Origin: Verrucomicrobiia bacterium
GTDB taxonomy: Bacteria; Verrucomicrobiota; Verrucomicrobiia; Palsa-1439
NCBI GenBank assembly: GCA_035577545.1
Contig: DATLVI010000004.1
Span: 1-64,000, forward strand
Length of the DNA: 64,000 bases
Direction: 5' to 3'
Part shown: positions 1-7,966 of the stretch, one piece after another
How the letters are laid out: every line of letters starts with the position of its first letter
How positions within the stretch are numbered: position 1 is the stretch's first letter
Translations under genes and position numbers: made by a program
Notes under the pieces: model-generated
The model's database searches: none
Seen by the model: the letters and a program-made list of their open reading frames with translations, nothing else
Told to the model about the DNA's origin: nothing

Positions 1-104
1 CCGTGTCGTCGGTAGGGCGGGCTGGCCCAGCCCGCCGTCCGCGCACTTCCGATTCCGTCATCCCGAGCTTGTCGAGGGATCTCGCTGCCGTCCACCCGCC
101 CTCA

Positions 105-488
105 TCACTTAAACTCCGTCAATGAAAGTATGTTCCCGTCCGGATCCTTAAACCACGCAATCTTACCACCCGCCGGACTCACCCAAATCCCCAACTCATC
201 CTGCTCCAGAAACTCGTACCGCTCAAACTTCACACCCTTCTTCACCAACCCCTCCACCTCAGCCCGAATATCCGCCACCTCCCACCCCAACACCGTATAC
301 CCCGCCGGTTCCAGTTCCGGCACCTTCTGCACCCGCAACATTGTCCCATTCACATCAAACACAATCGCAAACGGATCATCACTCACAAACTTCAACCCCA
401 ACGTCTTCTCGTAGAACGCCCGCGCCTTCACCGGATGTTTTGTTGCCGCAAAACCAATGATTTTTGCTTTTATCACGAGGGACCTCAC
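105..488 (-). CDS. VOC-family (glyoxalase/bleomycin-resistance fold) protein
   Basis: 127 residues, the usual length of a single-domain vicinal-oxygen-chelate protein. An N-terminal KARAFYEKTLGLKF signature lies around residues 21-34 and the closing beta strand reads WFKDPDGNILSLTEF, where members of the family carry a metal-ligand Glu. Such proteins work as dimers as lyases, dioxygenases or drug-binding proteins; the substrate cannot be deduced here. The start is a GTG at 488; a second in-frame GTG four codons later is an alternative. It is divergent from priA, with about 145 bp between them, and has no operon partner in the window. The family call is firm, the function is open. Confidence 0.85.
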   Translation of the reverse strand: MRSLVIKAKIIGFAATKHPVKARAFYEKTLGLKFVSDDPFAIVFDVNGTMLRVQKVPELEPAGYTVLGWEVADIRAEVEGLVKKGVKFERYEFLEQDELGIWVSPAGGKIAWFKDPDGNILSLTEFK

Positions 489-571
489 TTTCTCGATATA
501 CTGTTCCCGAGTCGCGCCATAGCTTTAGCGACGGCGGATGCCGTCACCTCACTTCCCGCCCATTTTACTCC

Positions 572-610
572 TCCAATCCAGAATCCAAAATCAAAAATCG
601 GAAATCCCCC
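572..610. repeat. AT-rich ATCC-AAA-ATC spacer repeat
   Basis: Immediately before the likely priA start lies a short run of near-repeats (AATCCAGAATCCAAAATC followed by AAAAATCGGAAATC). It is compositionally unlike the surrounding GC-rich DNA. Short strings of this kind occur in intergenic spacers of many bacteria, but I cannot assign it to a named family. It falls inside the N-terminal extension of the longest priA reading frame, which argues against that extension being coding. Confidence 0.4.
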
Positions 611-632
611 ACAACTTCTGTATTATTCCATT

Positions 633-2846
633 GTGACCGGTTCCATTGCACGTATCGTCGTCGACCTCGCCCTCGACCGCGAATTCGACTACCGCATCCC
701 GTCGCATCTGGCAGGCACGGTCCAGATCGGCTCGCGCGTCGCCGTCCCGTTCGGCAAAAGGACTGCGCAAGGCTACGTCGTCGGCCTCGCGAACAATTCA
801 CAGTACCCGCACCTGAAAGAAATCGGCGACGTCATCGGCAAGAAACCGCTGCTCGGCGACAAAGTCCTCGAACTCACCCGTTGGATGGGCAAGTACTACT
901 GCTGTCCCGTCGAACTCTGCGTGAAATGCGCCCTGCCCGAAGTGGTGCGCAAGGGCAAGATCAGTTGGAAAGAACGCCAGTACGTCAAGCCCGGCAAGAT
1001 TTCCCCAGACGACCTCGCCAAACTCAAGAAGCGCGCCCCGAAACAAGCCCGTGCCCTGGAGATTTTGCAGAAATCTCCGGGCATGTTCCTCTTCAAGCTG
1101 TTGAAACTCGCCGACACCGACGCCGCCACGGTCAAGAAGCTCGCCGAGAAAGGCTACGTCCACCTCAGCGAGCAAATCGACGACCGCGACCCGTTCGCCG
1201 GCGAGGTCTTTCTCCCCTCCGAATCCTTGGTCCTCACAGCCGACCAACAGAAGGCATTGGAACTCTGCAACGCCGCCATCGACAACCCCGAGAAACCCAT
1301 CCTCATCCATGGCGTGACCGGCAGCGGCAAGACGGAAATCTATCTCCAAGCCATCGAACACACGCTCCACCAGGGCAAGGACTCCATCGTCCTTGTCCCC
1401 GAAATCGCGCTCACCCCGCAAACCGTCGAACGTTTCCGCGCGCGCTTCCAGAATCAGGAAGTCACCGTCCTCCACAGCAACCTGAGCGCCGGCGAGCGCC
1501 ACGACCAGTGGCACAAGATTCGTGATGGCCAATCCCACATCGTCATCGGCCCGCGCTCGGCCGTCTTCGCGCCCGTCCAGGCCCTCGGCCTGATCGTCGT
1601 CGACGAAGAACACGAGACGAGCTACAAACAGGAGGAAGCCCCGCGTTACAACGCGCGCGACGTCGCTGTCATGCGCGGCAAAATCGAACACGCCGCCGTC
1701 GTGCTCGGCTCCGCCACCCCGGCGCTCGAATCGTATTATAACGCGCAGCGCGGTCGCTACACCCTGACCTCTCTGCCTTCGCGCGTCGACAATCAGAAAA
1801 TGCCGCTCATGCGCATCATCGACATGCGCCAGGAAATGATTCGCCAAAAAGGTCTGTTCGTTCTCTCTCGCAAACTCCGCGACGCGATCCAGGCGCGCCT
1901 CGACAAAAAAGAGCAGGTCATCCTCTTCCTCAACCGTCGCGGCTACGCCACCCACATGTTCTGCCCGAAATGCGGTTACGTGGCGAAATGCCCGAACTGC
2001 AGCGTGTCGCTCACCTACCACCGCAAGGCCGCGCAGTTGCTCTGTCACCTCTGCGGATTTGTCAGCCGCGTGCCAGACAAATGTCCCGAGTGCCGCGATC
2101 CCGCTATCAAATACGGCGGCATGGGAACCGAGAAAGTGGAATCCTCGATCCAAAAAACATTCCCGAAGGCCCGCGTCCAGCGCATGGATTCCGACATGAT
2201 GACACGCAAGTCGCTCTACCGCGAAATCCTCGGCGACTTCCGCGTGGGCAAAATCGACATCCTCGTCGGCACCCAAATGATCGCAAAGGGATTGCACTTT
2301 CCAAACGTAACACTCGTCGGCATCATCTACGCCGACATGGCCCTGCACATGCCCGATTTCCGCGCCGCGGAACGTACCTTCCAACTGCTGGTCCAGGTCG
2401 CCGGCCGCGCCGGCCGTGGCGATGTCGAGGGCGAAGTCGTCGTGCAAAGTTTCACGCCGTTTCATTCCGCCATTCAATACGCCCGGCAACACGACTTCCT
2501 CGGCTTCTACGAAGAAGAAATCGAAACTCGCCAGGAACTGCAATACCCGCCCGCCACCCGCATGGTCTGCGTTACCGTCCGCAGCCGCAGCGAGGAAAAG
2601 GCCAAATTCGTCGCGGAGGCATTGGCCCGGGGATTTGAGAAACAGACCGCCGACCTCAAGGTCTTAATGGGCGGGGCGACGCCCGCGCCCCTCGCAAAAG
2701 TCCAAAACCAGTACCGCTACCAAATCGTCATGCGCAGCGCGCAGATTCTGCCGCTGGTCGAAGCCGTTGGCAAGGTCATCACCGCGATCAAGATGCCGAA
2801 TGACGTGAGCGCCACGGTGGACGTCGATCCGCTCTCGCTGTTATGA
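633..2846 (+). CDS. priA: Primosomal replication restart helicase PriA
   Basis: PriA is the 3'-to-5' DNA helicase that reloads the replisome at stalled forks. The protein has the N-terminal DNA-binding domain (IARIVVDLALDREFDYRIP), a helicase core with Walker A GVTGSGKTE and a DEEH Walker B box, and the PriA-specific zinc-binding cysteines in the order CPKCGY, CPNC, CHLCG, CPEC, followed by helicase motifs including GTQMIAKGLHFPNVTLVG and QVAGRAGR. The open frame extends upstream to 435, but the extra 66 residues resemble no PriA and cross an AT-rich spacer repeat; GTG at 633 gives a normal N-terminus and about 737 residues. It overlaps the next gene by 4 bp (ATGA), suggesting translational coupling. 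Confidence 0.95.
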   Translation: MTGSIARIVVDLALDREFDYRIPSHLAGTVQIGSRVAVPFGKRTAQGYVVGLANNSQYPHLKEIGDVIGKKPLLGDKVLELTRWMGKYYCCPVELCVKCALPEVVRKGKISWKERQYVKPGKISPDDLAKLKKRAPKQARALEILQKSPGMFLFKLLKLADTDAATVKKLAEKGYVHLSEQIDDRDPFAGEVFLPSESLVLTADQQKALELCNAAIDNPEKPILIHGVTGSGKTEIYLQAIEHTLHQGKDSIVLVPEIALTPQTVERFRARFQNQEVTVLHSNLSAGERHDQWHKIRDGQSHIVIGPRSAVFAPVQALGLIVVDEEHETSYKQEEAPRYNARDVAVMRGKIEHAAVVLGSATPALESYYNAQRGRYTLTSLPSRVDNQKMPLMRIIDMRQEMIRQKGLFVLSRKLRDAIQARLDKKEQVILFLNRRGYATHMFCPKCGYVAKCPNCSVSLTYHRKAAQLLCHLCGFVSRVPDKCPECRDPAIKYGGMGTEKVESSIQKTFPKARVQRMDSDMMTRKSLYREILGDFRVGKIDILVGTQMIAKGLHFPNVTLVGIIYADMALHMPDFRAAERTFQLLVQVAGRAGRGDVEGEVVVQSFTPFHSAIQYARQHDFLGFYEEEIETRQELQYPPATRMVCVTVRSRSEEKAKFVAEALARGFEKQTADLKVLMGGATPAPLAKVQNQYRYQIVMRSAQILPLVEAVGKVITAIKMPNDVSATVDVDPLSLL

Positions 2847-4087
2847 ACCTGCGCCCGGCTCTCATCGTATTTGTCGTCGCGCTCCTCGTGCGTCTGGGCG
2901 TCGTGCTATTCATGCTACCTCAGTTGCGACCGGACCAGAACCCGGATCTCTACCGTGAACTCGGACGAAACATGGCCCTGGGAAAAGGCTTCGTCGCCGC
3001 GGCACCCGATGGGCGTGAGTTACCGGACATCAATCGCCCGCCAGGCTATCCGGCGTTCTTGGCCGGACTGATGCTGATCTTCGGTGACCGTCTCGGCGTG
3101 CTGCTCGCTGCCAACTGCGTGCTCGCGGCGATCGGCTGCGCGTTGACGGTGGTCATGGCCTCGCGATGGTTGAGGCCGGGAGCGGCGATGCTCGCCGGAT
3201 TAATAACAGCGCTGGAACCCAATTCCGTTATGCGCTCGTGCCTGGTCATGGCGGAAGCGCTGTTCACCTTGTTCTTGTTGGTGGGTGTCTGTGCGCTGGT
3301 TTGGCGTCGCGAGAAGAATTCTGCCTGGTGCCTCTGCGGCGTGGTCTGGGCGCTGGCGACGTTGTGCCGAGCCATCGGGTTGTGGTTGCCGCTGGTGGTG
3401 TTGGCCGTAGCGTTTTTGTGGCGAATGCGCTGGCGGCCGGTCGCCCTGTTTCTCATCGGATTTTTGCCGTTGATCGGATTATGGATGGCCAGAAATGCTT
3501 CGCTGACCGGCCACTGGTTCTACAGTTTGTCGGCGCAAAACTCCACCGTGACCGGGTGGGCCGCCCGCCTCGAAGCGGAACGAACCGGTGTGTCCACGGA
3601 CGTGGCACGCGCGCGATTGCTTGAGCGCACCGGCTCGCTTGAGTTTTTTGACGGACGCGAGGCCTTCGAGAAGACCCAGCGGGAGCAGGCGAAGGTCATC
3701 TACGAGACGCTTGGCGCAAAACCTTGGCGGCGGTTGCCGGAAATTGTGAAAGGCACGGCTGAAACGCTGTTGGGGCCGGGAAAGCGGACCCTGGATGCCT
3801 TCCTGCGCGATCTCCAACCGACACCCCGATGGCGGCTGATGGCTGGCACAGGGTACATGCTGGCGCTCGTGGTGCTGGCAATCTGCGGATCGATCCGACA
3901 CACACGCGCGCTTGCCGTCGTGACGGTGCTGGTATTGTACTTCCTCGCGCTCAGTGTCTGTTCCGAGGGAAACAGCCGGTATCGCTATCCCATCATTCCA
4001 CTGTTGTCTGTCCTGGCCGTGGCCGCCTGCGCGAGAACACTCGAACCCGGAACCGATGCGACGAAACCTCTTCATCACGGGAACTGA
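2843..4087 (+). CDS. Glycosyltransferase family 39-like integral membrane protein
   Basis: 414 residues with about ten hydrophobic segments. After the first membrane helix comes a periplasmic loop with DQNPDLYRELGRNMALGKGF and DINRPPGYPAFLAG, the pattern of PMT/ArnT-like GT-C glycosyltransferases, in which an acidic residue of this loop acts at the lipid-linked sugar donor. Substrate and acceptor are unknown. The ATG overlaps the priA stop by 4 bp, and the 3' end overlaps bioD by 32 bp, so the three genes are probably co-transcribed, though no functional link is evident. The family call is good; the role in envelope or polysaccharide decoration is inferred. Confidence 0.75.
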   Translation: MNLRPALIVFVVALLVRLGVVLFMLPQLRPDQNPDLYRELGRNMALGKGFVAAAPDGRELPDINRPPGYPAFLAGLMLIFGDRLGVLLAANCVLAAIGCALTVVMASRWLRPGAAMLAGLITALEPNSVMRSCLVMAEALFTLFLLVGVCALVWRREKNSAWCLCGVVWALATLCRAIGLWLPLVVLAVAFLWRMRWRPVALFLIGFLPLIGLWMARNASLTGHWFYSLSAQNSTVTGWAARLEAERTGVSTDVARARLLERTGSLEFFDGREAFEKTQREQAKVIYETLGAKPWRRLPEIVKGTAETLLGPGKRTLDAFLRDLQPTPRWRLMAGTGYMLALVVLAICGSIRHTRALAVVTVLVLYFLALSVCSEGNSRYRYPIIPLLSVLAVAACARTLEPGTDATKPLHHGN

Positions 4088-4724
4088 TACCGGCGTCGGC
4101 AAAACACACGTCACCGCGGCGCTCCTGACAGAGTTGCGGCGGCGCGGCGTGCGTGCGGCGGCATTCAAACCGATTGCCTGTGGCAAAGGCGGACGCCACG
4201 ACGCCGAAATCTACGCCGCAATCATGGACCACGAGCAACCACTCGACGTGATCAACCCCATTTATCTCCGTCATCCACTCGCCCCCAGCGTCGCCGCAAA
4301 ACTTGAGCGCAAGTCGATCGACCTCCGCAAGATCTTCCGTACATACCAGCAACTGGCTGGCGACTATTCCGTGGTCCTCGTCGAAGGGGCAGGGGGCCTT
4401 CTCGTCCCGATCCGCGAAAACTACTTCGTCGCCAACCTCGCGAAAGCGTTGAAACTCCCAATCGTAATCGTCGCCCGCCTCGGCTTGGGAACCATCAATC
4501 ACACTCTCCTGACCGCCCATCAGGCCAACGCGCATGGCCTGAAGATCGCCGGTCTCGTGCTCAACGACACCGTGGGTGGTCGCCAAGGCTTGGCTGAAAA
4601 GACGAACATTCGCGTCCTGCCAAAACTCTGCAAGGTCCCGCTACTCGGAGTGATGCTGCATGGCAAAAGGGGACAGACATCCGCCGCGCGTAAAATTTGC
4701 GATCAGCTTTTCAGCGGTAGCTGA
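4056..4724 (+). CDS. bioD: ATP-dependent dethiobiotin synthetase BioD
   Basis: BioD closes the ureido ring of dethiobiotin from 7,8-diaminopelargonic acid, CO2 and ATP in biotin synthesis. The 222-residue protein starts with the characteristic LFITGTDTGVGKT P-loop, then has FKPIACG, VEGAGGLLVPI and the nucleotide-specificity region IVARLGLGTINHTLLT, all standard for the family. ATG at 4056 was chosen because translation upstream of it reads the end of the preceding gene in another frame. No other biotin gene is in the window. Its 3' end overlaps that of the convergent hydrolase gene by 14 bp. Confidence 0.95.
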   Translation: MRRNLFITGTDTGVGKTHVTAALLTELRRRGVRAAAFKPIACGKGGRHDAEIYAAIMDHEQPLDVINPIYLRHPLAPSVAAKLERKSIDLRKIFRTYQQLAGDYSVVLVEGAGGLLVPIRENYFVANLAKALKLPIVIVARLGLGTINHTLLTAHQANAHGLKIAGLVLNDTVGGRQGLAEKTNIRVLPKLCKVPLLGVMLHGKRGQTSAARKICDQLFSGS

Positions 4725-5613
4725 CTTGATTTCGACCCGGCTTGGCAAGGAACGCGTCCACCTGTTGGTAAAACCATGGCGGATCATCGAGCATGATGAA
4801 ATGCCGCGTCTCGGCCATGACAATTTTGCAGTCCTTGAGTTGAGTGTACTGCTGGCGGATTCTGCTCCCGGTCTCCTTGCGAGTGGCATAGTCTTTATAG
4901 GCGATCCACGTTCCCAGTACAAGCGCGCGCGACTTGATCTGGCCGAGATCATCACGCAGATCATGGCTGAACAAGTCGAACACGGCGTCGCCGGCAGCCA
5001 GCGGGTCGGTAATTTTGACCCAGGACATGATGCGGTCGAAATCAGCCGGCTTGGTCACCATCATCCTGACCTGCGGCGTAGAATTCGAAACAAACTGCGA
5101 GGGAGCGCCCGCCATGCCAGCGCGCATTGTTTCCGCCAAGGGCCTGACGGTTTCCACCGTGACCCCGGGCGTGAAACTGGCCGGCAGAAACGGCAGCGAA
5201 TCGACAATGATAAGCGGTCCCGTGAGATCGGGATTGTGCTCAGCGAGCCAGAGGCCGAGGAAACCCCCAAGGCTGTGGCCGATGATGACGGGATGGTCGA
5301 GTTTTTGGTCGCGGATATAAACGGCAAGGTCATTGCGGACAGTCTCGAGAAACGGAGCCGGAATACGCGGCTGGCCGGCGAAGCCCGCAAGCGTCAGCAC
5401 GTGGCACTGGTAATGATCCTTGAGATGCTCGACGGTGCCATCCCAGACCGCACCGGAACAGGAGAGACCGGGAATAAGAATTACCGGTGCGCCTTTGCCG
5501 GTAACTTTGACGGCAAAGGAAGGTTTAGCAGACGCCTCGCCGGCCCGTGCCGGGAGAGGAATTGCTGTTAAGAGGCTGACAGTGAGGACAAGGGCCATGA
5601 AAGTGATTTTCAT
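4711..5613 (-). CDS. Secreted alpha/beta-hydrolase
   Basis: 300 residues with a cleavable signal peptide (hydrophobic stretch ALVLTVSLLTAIPLPARAG, likely cleaved after ARA). The mature part is an alpha/beta-hydrolase: the oxyanion region is VILIPGLSCSGAVWDG, the nucleophile elbow is GHSLGG, and the C-terminal catalytic His lies in ETRHFIMLDDP. It probably acts as a periplasmic esterase or lipase-like enzyme; the substrate is unknown. It stands alone, convergent with bioD. The gap to the sigma-factor gene upstream is only about 18 bp, so it may be transcribed with that gene. Confidence 0.85.
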   Translation of the reverse strand: MKITFMALVLTVSLLTAIPLPARAGEASAKPSFAVKVTGKGAPVILIPGLSCSGAVWDGTVEHLKDHYQCHVLTLAGFAGQPRIPAPFLETVRNDLAVYIRDQKLDHPVIIGHSLGGFLGLWLAEHNPDLTGPLIIVDSLPFLPASFTPGVTVETVRPLAETMRAGMAGAPSQFVSNSTPQVRMMVTKPADFDRIMSWVKITDPLAAGDAVFDLFSHDLRDDLGQIKSRALVLGTWIAYKDYATRKETGSRIRQQYTQLKDCKIVMAETRHFIMLDDPPWFYQQVDAFLAKPGRNQVSYR

Positions 5614-5631
5614 AGGGATATTTCTCTGAAT

Positions 5632-7269
5632 CTAACGCGTGGTTGACCGCTGTAGTAGACGTCTGCCCGCAATGACCCGCCACTGAACAATCATGGAAAT
5701 CATCAGCGGAATCGCCCAAATCCACATCAGCCAGAAGAAATAGGGCACAATCATCCAGCAAACCCGAAAAAACGGACTCGATTTCACTAGGTGCCTGACG
5801 AATTCGTTGTTCACCTGTGCCGCGTGGGCAATTGGGCCGAGAGCGTACTGATGGGCGATGGCATACTGGGCACCCGACGCTGTGTTCCACGCGATGGCGC
5901 AGCCGGCGGATGCCTGCCAGCCAAATGCAAAACCGGCGAACGCCCAAATGCCAAAACCGAACCCACCAACCGCGAGAGCGCCGACAGCCATGGCGCCATA
6001 GGAAAGCAGACCAACGGCGCAAGCGCCGATACTGATGGGCGCCACCGCCACGGAGCCATACGCAAATAATGCGCCAAACGCGACGCCATCGGTGACGACA
6101 ATCCAGGCCTTTACCGGTTTCAATTCTTTCACGGGCCAGCTTTGCCAGCCGCCAGTGCGGAGATGAATGAACGGCAGGCCGAGCAGTTGAAAGCGGCTGC
6201 GATATTCCCAGACGGAATTCCCCGGTCTGGTCACGACTTCCGCCGGCGGCAGTTCCGGGGCCAATTTTCTTACGGCACGATAAAACCAGATGCAAAACGG
6301 AATGAGCAGCAGCGGATAACCCAAAATCAACCCGGTCATCAAACCGGCGAACAAGGAAGGATTTGTTTTGATGAAGGAGTCGCCGTGAGACATCAGCAGG
6401 CTCGTCAGCAAAATGACTACGACGATACTGCCGGCGAGCACGGGGAAAAAAATCTTGTAAATGTTACGTTCGCGGTCCGAACGCGCCGCCTTGTGGCTCA
6501 GGCGCCAAATCCCGAAAAGATTTAGAAAAGCCAACAGCGGAGTTAGAACAGCGCCAAGCAAACCCATCAAGCCCGCGCCTTTGGCCGCCGCGCCAACCGT
6601 CGCCGCTTTAGCGGAAATTGTCATGGCCGGCAGCGTGGCCAGTACGCCCAGCGTGAACGCCTCGCCGGGATTCGTCCGCTGCAACGTGCCTTCCACAAAC
6701 GCCGTCACCTCTTCCGTCAGCAACTTGCGGCCCCGCGACAATCGCTGCTTCACCGCGTCTTCGGACAATTCCAATTCTGTCGCCACGGACTCGATGGACT
6801 GGTGTTCCCGATAAAAAAGCACGAGCGGTTCGCGGTAGAGTTCGGGGATCTTTTCCAACGATCGCCAAAGAATCGCTTCCTCCTCGCGACTGATCGCGTG
6901 CTCGGAGGGCAGGGGTTCGGTGGCCATGCTTTCCTGGATACCGTCCAACGTTTCCGCCCCATGCGCCGGCTCACGCACTTGCTGCCGTCGGGCGCCGCTA
7001 ATGACCGACCGCGCGATGCTGCACAGCCAGGACCGCAATTTTTCCGGCTCACGCAACTGCCCCAGTTGCTTCCAGGCAATGACAAACGTCTCCTGCGCCA
7101 GGTCCTCGCTTTGCGTCAGGCTGCCCGTGGCGCTGTAGGCGAGGGAACAAATCAATGACTGATACTGCTCCACGATTCGCCCGAAAGCCTCACGGCTGCC
7201 GTGCAGGCTTTGCGATACCAATTCCGTATCATTGCGTTCCATGGCGGATCTTGCGTCGGTTGACATCAT
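5632..7269 (-). CDS. ECF-type sigma factor with C-terminal multi-pass membrane domain
   Basis: From ATG 7269 the product is 545 residues. Residues ~11-90 are sigma-70 region 2 (ETELVSQ-like start, LTQSEDLAQETFVIAWKQL) and ~130-190 are region 4 (IPELYREPLVLFYREHQS, then a helix-turn-helix with LSEDAVKQRLSRGRKLL). After about residue 205 come at least four membrane helices. Between them is a Gly/Ala-rich stretch of roughly 85 residues with a GxxAxG-like rhythm (for example GALFAYGSVAVAPISIGA), suggestive of a beta-solenoid. No anti-sigma gene is adjacent. The frame is open to 7377, but that extension overlaps the M23 gene, so 7269 or 7266 is preferred. A covalently membrane-tethered sigma factor is inferred. 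Confidence 0.85.
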   Translation of the reverse strand: MMSTDARSAMERNDTELVSQSLHGSREAFGRIVEQYQSLICSLAYSATGSLTQSEDLAQETFVIAWKQLGQLREPEKLRSWLCSIARSVISGARRQQVREPAHGAETLDGIQESMATEPLPSEHAISREEEAILWRSLEKIPELYREPLVLFYREHQSIESVATELELSEDAVKQRLSRGRKLLTEEVTAFVEGTLQRTNPGEAFTLGVLATLPAMTISAKAATVGAAAKGAGLMGLLGAVLTPLLAFLNLFGIWRLSHKAARSDRERNIYKIFFPVLAGSIVVVILLTSLLMSHGDSFIKTNPSLFAGLMTGLILGYPLLLIPFCIWFYRAVRKLAPELPPAEVVTRPGNSVWEYRSRFQLLGLPFIHLRTGGWQSWPVKELKPVKAWIVVTDGVAFGALFAYGSVAVAPISIGACAVGLLSYGAMAVGALAVGGFGFGIWAFAGFAFGWQASAGCAIAWNTASGAQYAIAHQYALGPIAHAAQVNNEFVRHLVKSSPFFRVCWMIVPYFFWLMWIWAIPLMISMIVQWRVIAGRRLLQRSTTR

Positions 7270-7327
7270 AACGCCGTATAAGAGGCGGGAAAAGCCAAAC
7301 AGGTGACAGGAAACCTGCAGCGGCGGT

Positions 7328-7966
7328 CTACGCCTGCCGATCAGGAAGGAATTTCGTGAGAAACTCCACCGGATCAAATGATTGCTTGTTTACATCCCGC
7401 ACTTCGAAATGCAAATGCGGCGCAATCGCCATCCAGCTGCGCGCATCAGCGCTACGAGCAGTCTGACCCATCTTCCCAATCCGTTGACCGCTTATCACTG
7501 CCGAACCTGCAATACTGATCTCCGCCAGATGCGCGTACAACGTGAAAAACTTCTCCCCACTCCTCGGCCAAACATGCTCTACGACAACGTGCCTGCCGAA
7601 GTCCGACAGGTTCTCGTCCTCCACAACTTCCGCAACGCGTCCATCGAACACGCAAAACACGTCATCATGCGGCACGAAGGTAGGCTCTTCGCTTTCAAAA
7701 TCGCTGTTCGTGGCGCAATCCGTAAAGACGACCAGCGTCTTCTTTCCCGTCGCCGTAACCTTGACCGGCGCAATGTCACACCCGCGATGAAGCCGCTTCC
7801 CGCAGTCGCGCGTCCATCCCGGTTTCCCATAATCAGCATTCACGCGCGTGCGCGCGAAAAACTTCTCCGGCGCATCAAACAGAAAATGGTTCGGCGTCGG
7901 CCACGCAATTCGCAGGGCCGCGTCGCTCGGCAGCGGAAGGAACTCGTTATGGATGGCGTTGTTCAA
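7328..7966 (-). CDS. M23-family (LytM-like) peptidase, apparently cytoplasmic
   Basis: 212 residues with the zinc-binding signature of M23 endopeptidases: HRGCD (HxxxD) around residue 60 and the C-terminal HLHFEVRD (HxH) around residue 184, plus YAHL before it. Family members cut peptidoglycan cross-links or are inactive regulators. No signal peptide or membrane anchor is visible, which is unusual for a wall hydrolase; a non-classical role or a mis-called start are both possible. The start is a TTG overlapping the end of the upstream TPR gene by 20 bp, so the two are probably one transcript running on to the sigma-factor gene. Confidence 0.8.
   Translation of the reverse strand: MNNAIHNEFLPLPSDAALRIAWPTPNHFLFDAPEKFFARTRVNADYGKPGWTRDCGKRLHRGCDIAPVKVTATGKKTLVVFTDCATNSDFESEEPTFVPHDDVFCVFDGRVAEVVEDENLSDFGRHVVVEHVWPRSGEKFFTLYAHLAEISIAGSAVISGQRIGKMGQTARSADARSWMAIAPHLHFEVRDVNKQSFDPVEFLTKFLPDRQA

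Noticed and set aside
798-2543. A 581-codon open frame antisense to priA
   Set aside because: It lies entirely opposite a gene with full PriA motifs and is a by-product of GC-rich codon use; no domain is recognisable.
4660-5571. 303-codon plus-strand frame opposite the alpha/beta-hydrolase
   Set aside because: Antisense to a gene with signal peptide, GHSLGG and catalytic His; the frame has no domain.
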